From Vibrio sp. D404a (GTDB lineage: Bacteria > Pseudomonadota > Gammaproteobacteria > Enterobacterales > Vibrionaceae): a stretch of DNA of 64,000 bases. This document shows, piece after piece, positions 8,096-17,850 of this stretch. Made by a program: the position numbers and the translations under genes. Under the pieces are notes generated by a model that was given only the letters and a program-made list of their open reading frames with translations, was not told where the DNA came from and ran no database searches. How positions within the stretch are numbered: the stretch's first letter is position 1; each line of letters opens with the position of its first letter. Where the stretch lies: contig NZ_JAHGAJ010000024.1 of assembly GCF_030248535.1 (NCBI RefSeq), positions 1-64,000 on the forward strand, in the 5' to 3' direction.

Positions 8096-8974
8096 TTAGT
8101 AAATACACGCTTCTGTCATTGCTTGAGCAACGATAGGCTGAGCTGTTTCTGACAGTTCTGTCAGCGGTAGTCTTAGACTGCCTTCAGTAATCAAGCCCAT
8201 TTTATGAACCGCCCATTTTACTGGAATTGGATTAGATTCAATGAACAAATGTTTGTGAAGTGGCATTAAACGTTCGTTAATGATCTCTGCCTCTTCGAAT
8301 TTGCCCTCTTTCGCCAGCTTAAACATGGTCGCCATGTCAGCCGCTGCAACGTTATTCGTTACTGAGATCACACCATCACCGCCACGTTTTACGAATTCTA
8401 GGCCTGTGAGGTCATCACCACTTAGTAAGATAAAATCTTCGCCACAAAGTTCACGATGAATTGCAATTCTGTCTAGATCACCCGTCGCATCTTTTAGTGC
8501 AACGATGTTTTCAATCTTTGAAAGACGAGCCACAGTCTCTGGCAGTAGGTCTACTGCGGTGCGGCCTGGTACATTATATAAGATTTGAGGAACGTCACTT
8601 ACTTCAGCGATCGCTTTATAGTGCTGGTACAAACCTTCTTGTGTTGGTTTGTTGTAGTAAGGTGTCACGCTTAGGCAACCCGCGATACCAGAACCATTGA
8701 GCAAACGACTGAACAGGACAGACTCATGCGTTGCATTTGCACCCGTACCTGCAATCACAGGAATACGGCCATCAGCAAACTCAACCATCTTAGTAACGAC
8801 TTTGACATGCTCTTCAATAGTCAGTGTAGAAGATTCACCCGTAGTACCTACGGCTACTAGACCATCACTACCTGCAGCAATGTGGTGCTCGACCAATTTT
8901 TTAAGGCTTTCGAAATCCACTTCACCGTCAGAATTGAATGGTGTAACCAGTGCAACGATACTTCCTGAAAACAT
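8096..8974 (-). CDS. dapA: 4-hydroxy-tetrahydrodipicolinate synthase
   Basis: A 292-residue TIM-barrel aldolase, the same length as E. coli DapA. It condenses pyruvate with aspartate semialdehyde, the first committed step toward diaminopimelate and lysine. Visible are GTTGESSTL (about 44-52), the Tyr in [13 protein letters not shown] and the Schiff-base lysine in [11 protein letters not shown] (about 161). The ATG at 8974 (MFSGSIVAL) is chosen because AAGGGAGA precedes it; a longer frame to 9058 adds 28 unconserved residues. It forms an operon with bamC and is divergent from gcvR. Lysine feedback sites are not assessed. Confidence 0.97.
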   Translation of the reverse strand: MFSGSIVALVTPFNSDGEVDFESLKKLVEHHIAAGSDGLVAVGTTGESSTLTIEEHVKVVTKMVEFADGRIPVIAGTGANATHESVLFSRLLNGSGIAGCLSVTPYYNKPTQEGLYQHYKAIAEVSDVPQILYNVPGRTAVDLLPETVARLSKIENIVALKDATGDLDRIAIHRELCGEDFILLSGDDLTGLEFVKRGGDGVISVTNNVAAADMATMFKLAKEGKFEEAEIINERLMPLHKHLFIESNPIPVKWAVHKMGLITEGSLRLPLTELSETAQPIVAQAMTEACIY

Positions 8975-9345
8975 GTCTATCTCCCTTAATTTGTTCTTTT
9001 TGCATGTTACTGTAAGCCGATTGACAAACACAAGCGAATAAAGTCGCTTACCGGCCACAACTGTATGAAATATTGTCGTATGTTAGAGGTCAAACGACTT
9101 ATAAGCAGGTTCAATGCTAGAAATGATTTGCTTACACCTAATTTAACCGATTTAACACCTAACTTGTCAGGGCTCGGTTAGTGGTCATGTTTAATCAAAC
9201 GACGCTGCATTGTTACGTTTTTCTCACCTGAAATTCTGTCTACAGATCGTCCAATCAAGCATAAAAACACACCTACCTTCACTCATTAGTCACGGTATCT
9301 GTGCTAACATGCTCTCATCAATGGAATATAAAGAGACGTGATTTT
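8975..9345. other. dapA-gcvR divergent intergenic region
   Basis: These 371 bp separate dapA from gcvR. They are AT-rich and must hold both promoters, but no -10/-35 pair or operator stands out enough to be placed. No conserved RNA or small gene is apparent. Confidence 0.4.
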
Positions 9346-9888
9346 ATGACTCAACATCTAGTAATCACTGCAGTGGGCACAGATCGCCCGGGTATTTGTA
9401 ACCAAGTGGTTCAGTTAGTCACCCAATCAGGCTGTAATATTATCGATAGTCGCATCGCGATGTTTGGTGAAGAATTTACCCTCATCATGCTGCTGTCTGG
9501 CAAAGCCAATAATGTTACTCGAGTGGAGACAACCCTACCCTTGCTTGGTCAGGAGCATGACCTGATTACTATCATGAAACGTACGTCCCCTCATGATCAT
9601 ATCGAGAACTCATACACGCTTGAGGTCTTCATCGAATCTGATGACAAGATTGGGCTAACAGAAAAGTTCACCCAATTCTTTGCAGACAGAGAGATCGGTT
9701 TAGACTCGCTCAGCGCTCAAACCATCAATAAATCGAAAGTGCAGCTCGATAATGACCAGTTCCATATCTCTATTACCGCTTCTGTCCAATCAGAATGTAA
9801 CCTGATGCAGCTACAAGAAGAATTTAACGCGCTGTGTCAGAGCCTATCAGTCCAAGGCTCGCTCAACTTTATCAAAAACAGTCTTTAA
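9346..9888 (+). CDS. gcvR: Glycine cleavage system transcriptional repressor GcvR (ACT protein)
   Basis: A 180-residue protein made of two ACT domains (about 5-80 and 90-170), with no DNA-binding domain. In E. coli GcvR binds GcvA and blocks its activation of the gcvTHP operon; glycine relieves this. The ATG at 9346 (MTQHLVITAVGTDRPG) gives the family length. A GTG at 9301 would add 15 residues without similarity. It is followed by bcp after 12 bp, the E. coli order dapA-gcvR-bcp. Confidence 0.9.
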   Translation: MTQHLVITAVGTDRPGICNQVVQLVTQSGCNIIDSRIAMFGEEFTLIMLLSGKANNVTRVETTLPLLGQEHDLITIMKRTSPHDHIENSYTLEVFIESDDKIGLTEKFTQFFADREIGLDSLSAQTINKSKVQLDNDQFHISITASVQSECNLMQLQEEFNALCQSLSVQGSLNFIKNSL

Positions 9889-9900
9889 AAAGGAAATGTC

Positions 9901-10371
9901 ATGAATACGCTGACAGCTGGTACTCCAGCACCTGCATTCTCTCTTCCGGATCAAGATGGCAATATCGTTTCTCTTGGTGATTTCAAAGGTAAGAAGGTTC
10001 TTTTTTACTTCTACCCGAAAGCGATGACTCCAGGTTGTATTGTTCAAGCAGAAGGCCTACGCGATATCAAAGCTGAGCTAGATGCGCTCAACGTTGTGGT
10101 TCTTGGTGTGAGTATTGACCCTGTAAAACGTCTGCCAAACTTCATTACTAAAAAATCTCTTAACTTCTCACTGCTTTCAGATGAAGACCACGCGGTTGCT
10201 GAACAGTTTGGAGTATGGGGCGAGAAGAAGTTCATGGGCAAAGTCTACGACGGCCTGCACCGCATCAGCTTCTTGATCAATGAAGAGGGTGTGATTGAGC
10301 ACGTGTTCAACAAGTTCAAGACCAAGACTCACCATGAAGTGGTTTTAGACTACTTCAATCAACAAGACTAA
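9901..10371 (+). CDS. bcp: Thiol peroxidase Bcp (PrxQ-type peroxiredoxin), single-cysteine form
   Basis: A 156-residue peroxiredoxin that reduces hydrogen peroxide and organic peroxides. The peroxidatic cysteine is C46 in KAMTPGCIVQAEGLRD. In E. coli Bcp the resolving cysteine lies five residues later, in QACGLRD; here that position is Glu. The Cys of the E. coli DHQVCEQFG stretch is Ala here. C46 is thus the only cysteine, so this is a 1-Cys variant that needs an external thiol for resolution. Length and the GVWGEKKFMGK...HRISFLI core are typical. It lies 12 bp after gcvR with AAGGAAATGTC before the ATG. Confidence 0.95.
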   Translation: MNTLTAGTPAPAFSLPDQDGNIVSLGDFKGKKVLFYFYPKAMTPGCIVQAEGLRDIKAELDALNVVVLGVSIDPVKRLPNFITKKSLNFSLLSDEDHAVAEQFGVWGEKKFMGKVYDGLHRISFLINEEGVIEHVFNKFKTKTHHEVVLDYFNQQD

Positions 10372-10406
10372 TCAGGCGCATTAAACTGCTACTGAGTTAA
10401 AAATCA

Positions 10407-10441
10407 AAAGGCCGAATATCTGAGATATTCGGCCTTTCTTT
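10407..10441. terminator. Terminator between bcp and perM
   Basis: A 14-bp perfect stem (AAAGGCCGAATATC and complement) with a 3-base loop is followed rightward by TTTCTTT. A-rich flanks on the other side make leftward use for perM possible. Confidence 0.85.
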
Positions 10442-10466
10442 ATTCGATGGTTTTAACGCAAATTAG

Positions 10467-11540
10467 CTAAGCTTGTTCGACTTCATCTTCGAGCGCATGG
10501 CTTGGCAATGCATTCCATACCGCTTTCACTAAAGTCGCCAGAGGAATCGCAAAGAAAACGCCCCAGAAACCCCACAGGCCACCAAACACCAGCACGGCAA
10601 CGATGATAGCCACAGGGTGAAGGTTTACCGCCTCAGAGAACAACACTGGCACCAATACGTTGCCGTCGAGCGCTTGAATAATACCGTAAGCCAGTAGCAG
10701 CCAGTAGAACGGTGGCGCAAGTCCCCATTGGAACAGGCCAACGATCGCCACAGGCACAGTGACGGCGGCAGCGCCGATATAAGGAATCAACACCGAGAAG
10801 CCGACAGCAACGGCAAGCAGCGCAGAGTAACGCAAGTCTAGGATTGCAAACGTCACATAACTCACGCCACCAACAATTAAGATTTCTAGTACCTTACCGC
10901 GAATGTAGTTTGAGATTTGCTGGTTCATCTCAACCCATACCTTTGTTGCCAAACGGCGGTTTTGCGGCAACAGACCACTCGCCATTCTGATCATCTCTTC
11001 TTTGTCTTTCAGCAAGAAGAAAATAAGCAGAGGAACCAAAATCAGGTACACCGCAAGTGTCGCAATGCTCACCAGTGACGCTAATGACCCTTTCACCACA
11101 CTTTCACCCATACCAAGTACTTTGTTTTTGGCGTTCGACATCACTGACTCTACGATCTGTAGGTTTGCTAGCTCTGGGTAACGCTCAGGTATGGTTGAGA
11201 TAAAGTTTTGCAGCCCAATATACATGTTTGGAATATCGTTAAGCAGGTTACCCACTTGATTCCAAATCGTCGGTACTAAGCCAAACAGAGCAATCAACAT
11301 CAAACTAAAGAACATCAAAATGACCAACATCACCGATGGCGTTCTTGGTAAACCGAGTCGTTGAAGCTGTGTCACTGGCCATTCAAGAAGATAAGCAAGC
11401 ACAATCGCCACCAGCAAAGGCGCGATCAAATGACCGAAAAAATAGATGGTGATAAAACCAAATAAAATGATGGCCACCAAACTGACTGCATGTGGATCAG
11501 AAAAACGTCGCTTGTACCAACGATTCATCATTTCAAGCAT
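10467..11540 (-). CDS. perM: PerM/AI-2E family inner-membrane transporter
   Basis: A 357-residue membrane protein with about eight transmembrane segments. Two segments lie near the N-terminus (about 18-50), there is a long extracytoplasmic loop (about 90-150), and a hydrophobic C-terminal half contains the family GFSVLIPYIGA and FGGLWGFWGVFFAIPLA motifs. The family covers exporters and putative permeases; substrates of PerM are unknown. Its start overlaps the end of the upstream TusA-like gene by 8 bp, so the two are translationally coupled. bepA lies on the opposite strand beyond them, as in the E. coli bepA-perM (yfgC-yfgO) neighbourhood. Confidence 0.88.
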   Translation of the reverse strand: MLEMMNRWYKRRFSDPHAVSLVAIILFGFITIYFFGHLIAPLLVAIVLAYLLEWPVTQLQRLGLPRTPSVMLVILMFFSLMLIALFGLVPTIWNQVGNLLNDIPNMYIGLQNFISTIPERYPELANLQIVESVMSNAKNKVLGMGESVVKGSLASLVSIATLAVYLILVPLLIFFLLKDKEEMIRMASGLLPQNRRLATKVWVEMNQQISNYIRGKVLEILIVGGVSYVTFAILDLRYSALLAVAVGFSVLIPYIGAAAVTVPVAIVGLFQWGLAPPFYWLLLAYGIIQALDGNVLVPVLFSEAVNLHPVAIIVAVLVFGGLWGFWGVFFAIPLATLVKAVWNALPSHALEDEVEQA

Positions 11541-11772
11541 TTGATTGCAATTCCTTTTTTGTAACTTGGATTTGGTGATGACCAGAACAAGGCTCTACTT
11601 CAACGGTAAAAGCTTGCTTGGATAAAAAGCTTACAATATCGGTCATTGAGCTCTGATCAGCAATATGTATCAGCAAGGACTGACCATTTTCTAACTTAAC
11701 ACTGTGACGCTTGGCTAATAATAACGCCATTGGGCAGCGCTCTTGGCGTAAATCTAGAATATTTGGTTTCAT
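11533..11772 (-). CDS. TusA/SirA-family sulfurtransferase-like protein
   Basis: A 79-residue protein with the small two-layer TusA fold. The N-terminal LDLRQERCPMALLLAK segment aligns with the TusA active site, and C13 is the likely persulfide carrier. The canonical CPxP motif is CPMA here, so the second proline is missing. A second cysteine (about position 63) lies near the C-terminus. TusA relatives relay sulfur to tRNA thiolation or other acceptors. Sharing an operon with perM suggests a membrane-linked sulfur role, but that is inference. It is divergent from bepA. Confidence 0.78.
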   Translation of the reverse strand: MKPNILDLRQERCPMALLLAKRHSVKLENGQSLLIHIADQSSMTDIVSFLSKQAFTVEVEPCSGHHQIQVTKKELQSNA

Positions 11773-11951
11773 TATCTAGCTCGATGCTTATTATAAGGGT
11801 CGTATTGTAATCTGTTTTTGAAAACGTGCCATCTTTCATTCCGCAACCTTTAGTTTAACGCACGTACTTAAACAAAGGTGAGATCAGATAAAGAACCATT
11901 TCGTGTTGCTCTTGTCTTACTGTCAGAAGAAACGGAGTATTACTGACTAAT

Positions 11952-13406
11952 ATGTTTAAACGCGCTCGCTCAATCGCTTGCTTATGCATCGCTACAACAC
12001 TAGGCACCCCATTACTGGCTCAAGCGAACAGCTTAGACCTGCCTGATATTGGAACGGCTGCCGGCGGAACCCTGACCATAGACCAAGAGTTGATCTATGG
12101 TGATGCCTATATGCGCATCATTCGTAGCAGTCAGCCTGTGGTCAATGACCCCGTATTAAATCAATACATCGATAGCTTAGGCCATCGCCTCGTCGCCAAT
12201 GCCAACGACGTAAAAACGCCGTTTCACTTTTTCATGATCCGCGACAGAAACATTAACGCATTTGCTTTCTTCGGCGGCTATGTTGCTCTCCACTCAGGGC
12301 TATTTCTGCACGCACAATCCGAAAGTGAACTGGCTTCGGTCATTGCTCACGAAATCGCGCACGTCACTCAGCGCCACCTAGCTCGAAGCATGGAAGACCA
12401 AGCACGCCGCTCACCAGCAACCATTGCGGCACTTGCGGCGTCGGTATTGCTAGCGATTGCTGCTCCAGAAGCTGGGATAGCAGCGCTTACCGCGACAACT
12501 GCGGGTAACATGCAGAGCCAAATCAACTACACCCGCGCCAACGAAAAAGAAGCGGACCGTTTCGGTATCAACACTATGGTGAAAGCTGGCTTCGACGCAA
12601 ACGCGATGCCACGCTTCTTTGGTCGTCTTGCCGATGAGTACCGCTACGCAAGTACGCCACCACCAATGCTGTTAACTCACCCATTGCCAGAAGATCGTAT
12701 TACCGACTCTCGTGCCCGTGCTCGCAGCTACCCACCGCTCAAGTTAGCGCCTTCACTCGATTACCATTTGGCACGCTCTCGTATCGTCGCGCGCTATGCG
12801 GGTATCGATGGAGATGCGGCCCTAGATTGGTTTGAACGTAAATTAAAGAGAGCACCAAAGTCACTGGTTCCATCTCTGGAGTATGGCCAAGCACTGGTGT
12901 ATTTGGATTCGAAGAAACTCGACAAAGCAGAGCCGATTCTGACTAAGTTGATCAGCAATGACCCAACCAACCTTTTCTATCTCGATGCCATTTCAGATCT
13001 GCACATCGAGCAAGATAACCCGAAAGTGGCGATCAAAGAGTTAAAAGCCGCGTTGGTTCGTCAGCCAAACAACTCCGTTCTAACCATCAACTACGCCAAT
13101 GCGCTGCTTGAGAACGAAGAGCCACAAGAAGCGGTGCGTGTTCTGCAACGTTACACCCACGATAACCCAAATGACACCAACGGCTGGCATTTACTGTCTA
13201 AGGCAAACATCGATTTGGGTAACAGTGATGAAGACTTGGCGGCACGAGCTGAGATTCTAGCGTTACAAGCTAATTGGAATAAAGCCATCCAATACTACAC
13301 GCAAGCCAGCCAAATTGCGGAGTTGGGTAGCCTAAAACAAGCTCGTTATGACGCACGCATTGACCAGTTAATGATTCAGCGCGAACGCTTCTTAGCACTA
13401 CAATAA
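11952..13406 (+). CDS. bepA: Periplasmic beta-barrel assembly-enhancing protease BepA
   Basis: A 484-residue periplasmic zinc metalloprotease and chaperone, close to E. coli BepA (YfgC, 487). The signal peptide runs through about residue 26 (LLAQA). The M48 protease domain contains HEIAH (H133, E134, H137), and NEKEADRFG carries the third ligand. A lid region (about 225-255) is followed by TPR repeats from about 300 to 440. BepA promotes LptD maturation or degrades stalled LptD and BamA. It is encoded in its own direction, 91 bp before arsC. Confidence 0.96.
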   Translation: MFKRARSIACLCIATTLGTPLLAQANSLDLPDIGTAAGGTLTIDQELIYGDAYMRIIRSSQPVVNDPVLNQYIDSLGHRLVANANDVKTPFHFFMIRDRNINAFAFFGGYVALHSGLFLHAQSESELASVIAHEIAHVTQRHLARSMEDQARRSPATIAALAASVLLAIAAPEAGIAALTATTAGNMQSQINYTRANEKEADRFGINTMVKAGFDANAMPRFFGRLADEYRYASTPPPMLLTHPLPEDRITDSRARARSYPPLKLAPSLDYHLARSRIVARYAGIDGDAALDWFERKLKRAPKSLVPSLEYGQALVYLDSKKLDKAEPILTKLISNDPTNLFYLDAISDLHIEQDNPKVAIKELKAALVRQPNNSVLTINYANALLENEEPQEAVRVLQRYTHDNPNDTNGWHLLSKANIDLGNSDEDLAARAEILALQANWNKAIQYYTQASQIAELGSLKQARYDARIDQLMIQRERFLALQ

Positions 13407-13497
13407 CCAATCACTTTGTAAAAGACTCAACCAATGAGAGCACGTTAACGCGCTGCTCTCATAAAAAACTACTTAAAAATAATAACGAGGAAGAACC

Positions 13498-13848
13498 ATG
13501 TCTGTCGTAATTTATCATAACCCTCGCTGCTCAAAGAGCCGCCAAACTTTAGCGCTGCTTGAAGAAAATGGTGTTCAACCAGAAGTCGTCAAATACTTAG
13601 AGACGCCACTGTCTGTTGAACAGCTTAAAGTACTGTTTTCTCAGCTTGGTTTCGAAAGCGTGCGTGAAATGATGCGCACCAAAGAAGCAGATTACAAAGA
13701 AGCGAATCTGGGCGACAGCGCTGTGACAAACGAGCAACTATTCTCTGCGATGGCAGACAACCCAAAACTGTTTGAGCGCCCAGTCGTTGTTGCTAATAAC
13801 CGAGCTAAGATTGGCCGCCCACCAGAACAAGTTCTAGAGATCCTGTAA
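13498..13848 (+). CDS. arsC: Glutaredoxin-dependent arsenate reductase ArsC-type
   Basis: A 116-residue ArsC. The catalytic cysteine is C11 in NPRCSKSRQTL, and the anion-binding RPVV loop (FERPVVVANNRAKIGRPPE, about 91-109) is complete. The reaction reduces arsenate to arsenite with glutathione and glutaredoxin. No arsR or arsenite exporter gene is nearby, and the gene sits next to bepA as yfgD does in E. coli. The housekeeping YfgD role, less clearly arsenate-specific, is therefore more likely than a dedicated resistance operon. wrbA-like and DUF2069 genes follow tightly. Confidence 0.9.
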   Translation: MSVVIYHNPRCSKSRQTLALLEENGVQPEVVKYLETPLSVEQLKVLFSQLGFESVREMMRTKEADYKEANLGDSAVTNEQLFSAMADNPKLFERPVVVANNRAKIGRPPEQVLEIL

Positions 13849-14882
<1,034 letters not shown>

Positions 14883-14947
14883 ACTTTTCAACACTAGGCT
14901 TTACCTTATGCCTTCGACTGTTGAAGTAGAAAAAGTTCAGATACAAA

Positions 14948-14977
14948 AAAGCCCTGCGTCAATGCAGGGCTTTGTTT
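14948..14977. terminator. Bidirectional terminator, DUF2069 / DUF2066 genes
   Basis: A 10-bp stem AAAGCCCTGC / GCAGGGCTTT with a 6-base loop is flanked by A and T runs. It serves the two convergent genes. Confidence 0.85.
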
Positions 14978-14992
14978 ATCCGTTCGAGTCGA

Positions 14993-16252
14993 CTAGCGAA
15001 TCCACTCATAAACTAGGCTAGGTTTCACCACTACAGGCTCAGCCTTAACTTCCACCATCATCTCATCGTTTACGGTCTCGTCACCAGACACCTCTGTTAC
15101 TGGTGTTTCTGCTTCTGAAGATGGGTTGCTAGGTGTCTCGACCTGCTGCGTGCTATCAGATTCTGGTAGCGTCTGAGCTTCTGGTAGAGCCTGGGATTCA
15201 CCCACGGACAATGTGTTGTCTTGCACTTCGAATTCTGGCGTTTGCTCGGGCTCTAGATAAGAGGCCTCGACTTTCGCTACAGAACGTAGACTCTCGACTT
15301 CTTTCTCAAACTCATCTTGAGTTGATAACAAGTGAATTCTAAACGTCACTTCGTGATTCTGGATCTTAAGGATATCTAGGCTAGCTACTGAGTTAAGTGC
15401 TTTTAAGGCATTCTCAAGCTGGAAAAAGTCTTGTGCATTATTCAAACTAATGAACTGTGCCAGAATAGACTCTGACGACTCACTTGCAACCGTCACAGCA
15501 CTCTTAGTCGCGTAGTAGTTACTGATCTCATTCACTAGAGACTGAGACGCCGACGCACCGCTATCTGAAATAGAACCCGTCACCGGTGATTTAGGAGCAC
15601 TTGTTAACTGATTAGGTTGTTGATCGTAAAGCGTCCAACGCAAACCTGACGACTGAGCACGAACAACCAACACGGCATCAACCGGATAACGTTGGCTTGC
15701 TTGGCTAATTGGTGACACAAAACCACCCCACAAATCAGACGTCGCAATACCGGTAATGTCGTCGAAGTCGCCTACTGGTAGCGTGATCGGCAAGCCACGC
15801 AGTTTCGCATTTTGCTGAATACCGGCCGCTAGTTCCGAGTTGGAGTGCTCCCACACGATATTCTTATCGTAGTTCTGCTCTTCGACCAACCACACCAATA
15901 CGTTTGAGCGAGTGTCAGGCCAGTAAGGTAGCTGAGCTTGAGTTAATAGGTTACGAATCTGTGCACCGTTAAAACGCATACGCAAAGTAGTTTGCTCGCT
16001 GGCTTCACCAAAGCTCATTTGCGATAAGTACTGAGCACTTTGACGCATCGCCTTCTTTACGGTTTCGTTAGCGGCCACATCGGTCTGGCCCGTCGCACGA
16101 ACCAACACTTGCTGCATGCCTTCATTTCTTGCCGCTCTTTCAGGCTCTTTCTGTTCTGAGTTGATAGCCACTTCGGCACTAAAAATGTCCACCTGAGTTA
16201 ATGCATAACTCGGCGCGGCCAACAGTCCCATCAACAATGCTAAATAGCGCAT
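14993..16252 (-). CDS. DUF2066 family periplasmic protein
   Basis: A 419-residue protein with an N-terminal signal peptide (MRYLALLMGLLAAPSYA). The DUF2066 region covers about residues 18-330 and includes the NVLVWLVEEQ and LPVGDFDD segments. The final 90 residues or so are a low-complexity, acidic Pro/Ser/Glu/Thr-rich tail ending VYEWIR. The function of the family is unknown. The ATG at 16252 is chosen because it begins the signal peptide and follows AGGATCGAT; a longer frame to 16294 is unlikely. It is convergent with the DUF2069 gene and divergent from uraA. In E. coli hda lies beside uraA; here it is absent. Confidence 0.82.
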   Translation of the reverse strand: MRYLALLMGLLAAPSYALTQVDIFSAEVAINSEQKEPERAARNEGMQQVLVRATGQTDVAANETVKKAMRQSAQYLSQMSFGEASEQTTLRMRFNGAQIRNLLTQAQLPYWPDTRSNVLVWLVEEQNYDKNIVWEHSNSELAAGIQQNAKLRGLPITLPVGDFDDITGIATSDLWGGFVSPISQASQRYPVDAVLVVRAQSSGLRWTLYDQQPNQLTSAPKSPVTGSISDSGASASQSLVNEISNYYATKSAVTVASESSESILAQFISLNNAQDFFQLENALKALNSVASLDILKIQNHEVTFRIHLLSTQDEFEKEVESLRSVAKVEASYLEPEQTPEFEVQDNTLSVGESQALPEAQTLPESDSTQQVETPSNPSSEAETPVTEVSGDETVNDEMMVEVKAEPVVVKPSLVYEWIR

Positions 16253-16447
16253 ATCGATCCTAATCTTAAAATCTTGTGCCCTGATGATAAGCAACTATGG
16301 GTAACTGGGCAAGGTTGATGGAAGATACAAGCTTGAATATCCAAGAATTATCGAACAAGGGCATATCAACTTAATAAAAACAATGGACACTTAAGTGATA
16401 ACACACATATTTACGACAAATAGGACATAAATTTGACCTAGCCTATA

Positions 16448-16463
16448 TAGCAATCGATTGCTA
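16448..16463. promoter_or_regulatory. 16-bp palindrome upstream of uraA, possible PurR-type operator
   Basis: TAGCAATCGATTGCTA is a perfect inverted repeat 58 bp before the uraA start codon. An outer pair, ACCTAGC at 16437 and GCTAGGT at 16460, overlaps it. The core GCAATCGATTGC resembles the PurR core GCAAACGTTTGC with two symmetric changes. A nucleobase-transport gene is a sensible target, but the assignment is inference. Confidence 0.45.
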
Positions 16464-16520
16464 GGTGATAAAATCCCGCGAATTTTATTTTTTGTTTCAC
16501 GATCAGCTCAAGGACCTATC

Positions 16521-17759
16521 ATGAAAAATGCTTTGCAAGGTGCACAAATGCTCTTTGTCGCCTTTGGTGCACTTGTATTAGTTCCCTTACTTACCGGCTT
16601 AGACCCCAACGTTGCTCTGTTTGGTGCCGGTATCGGTACTCTTATCTTCCAAGTCATTACCCGCCGTTCGGTTCCCATTTTCCTCGCTTCCTCTTTCGCG
16701 TTTATCGCACCGATCATGTTTGGCGTTCAGACTTGGGGTATCGGCGCGACCATGGGTGGCTTAATGGCTGCAGGTGTGGTCTACGTAATGATGGGCGGCC
16801 TTATTAAGGTGCGCGGCGTTGGCTTTATCCATAAACTGCTACCACCAGTGGTTGTTGGCCCTGTGATCATGGTGATCGGTCTAGGCTTGGCTCCTGTTGC
16901 AGTAAATATGGCACTAGGTAAAACAGGCGATGGTGCAGTTCAATTAGTCGACGCAGACGCAGCACTTTGGATCTCAGCGATTTCACTGATTGTCACCATT
17001 GTTATCAGTGTATTTGCCAAAGGCTTCCTAAAACTGTTGCCTATTTTTGGCGGTATCGTTGCTGGTTACATCACTAGCTTGGTTTACGGTGCGGTTGACT
17101 TTAGCCCTGTCGCGCAAGCCTCTTGGTTGGCTTTACCTAACTTTGTGGCACCAGAGTTCAACATCAATGCTATCTTCTTCATGGTATTTGTTGCTATCGC
17201 ACCTGCCGTTGAACACGTTGGCGACATGTTGGCAATTTCGAACGTGACGGGTAAAGACTACCTTAAAAAGCCAGGTCTACACCGTACCATTACCGGTGAC
17301 GGCGTGGCGACCATTGCAGCTTCTATGCTGGGCGCGCCACCAAATACGACCTACAGTGAGGTAACGGGTGCGGTGATGCTGACCAAAGCCTTCAACCCTG
17401 TGATCATGACATGGGCGGCAGTAACGGCTATCGTTCTTGCTCTGGTTGGTAAACTGGGTGCACTACTGCAAACCATTCCGGTTCCAGTTATGGGTGGCAT
17501 CATGATTCTACTATTCGGCTCTATTGCAACGGTTGGCCTAAATACACTCATCAAAAACCAAGTAGACCTACACAAATCACGCAACCTAGTGATCGTCGGT
17601 GTAACACTGGTATTTGGTATCGGCGGCATGGCCTTTGGCATCGGTGACTTCAGTCTTCAAGGTGTGAGCCTGTGTGGTATCGTAGCCATCCTACTGAACC
17701 TTGTTCTTCCAGATGAACTCGGCGAAAACCAGTCGGTTGATACGGCTCAAATCAAATAA
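16521..17759 (+). CDS. uraA: Uracil permease (NCS2 family)
   Basis: A 412-residue inner-membrane uracil:proton symporter with the NCS2 (nucleobase/ascorbate) fold of 14 segments. The conserved AIAPAVEHVGDMLAISN helix-10 stretch, with the substrate-binding Glu (about residue 237), and GAPPNTTYSEVTGAV are present. The ATG at 16521 follows CAAGGACC; an upstream frame to 16458 is not conserved. upp, which uses the imported uracil, is convergent downstream. In E. coli the two are co-transcribed as upp-uraA, so the salvage pair has been rearranged here. Confidence 0.95.
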   Translation: MKNALQGAQMLFVAFGALVLVPLLTGLDPNVALFGAGIGTLIFQVITRRSVPIFLASSFAFIAPIMFGVQTWGIGATMGGLMAAGVVYVMMGGLIKVRGVGFIHKLLPPVVVGPVIMVIGLGLAPVAVNMALGKTGDGAVQLVDADAALWISAISLIVTIVISVFAKGFLKLLPIFGGIVAGYITSLVYGAVDFSPVAQASWLALPNFVAPEFNINAIFFMVFVAIAPAVEHVGDMLAISNVTGKDYLKKPGLHRTITGDGVATIAASMLGAPPNTTYSEVTGAVMLTKAFNPVIMTWAAVTAIVLALVGKLGALLQTIPVPVMGGIMILLFGSIATVGLNTLIKNQVDLHKSRNLVIVGVTLVFGIGGMAFGIGDFSLQGVSLCGIVAILLNLVLPDELGENQSVDTAQIK

Positions 17760-17780
17760 GCCATAATCGAATACAAACAA

Positions 17781-17816
17781 AAAGGGAGCGTATCCAATGA
17801 TACGCTCCCTTTTTTA
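17781..17816. terminator. Bidirectional terminator between uraA and upp
   Basis: A 14-bp perfect stem (AAAGGGAGCGTATC and complement) with a CAAT loop and T runs on both strands separates the convergent uraA and upp. Confidence 0.9.
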
Positions 17817-17850
17817 TTCATTCGTTGTCACGAGTATCGCTATAACCGAA

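Noticed and set aside
9060..9345. Possible small RNA or riboswitch before gcvR or dapA
   Set aside because: The region is AT-rich but shows no conserved lysine riboswitch features or strong terminator; nothing could be supported.
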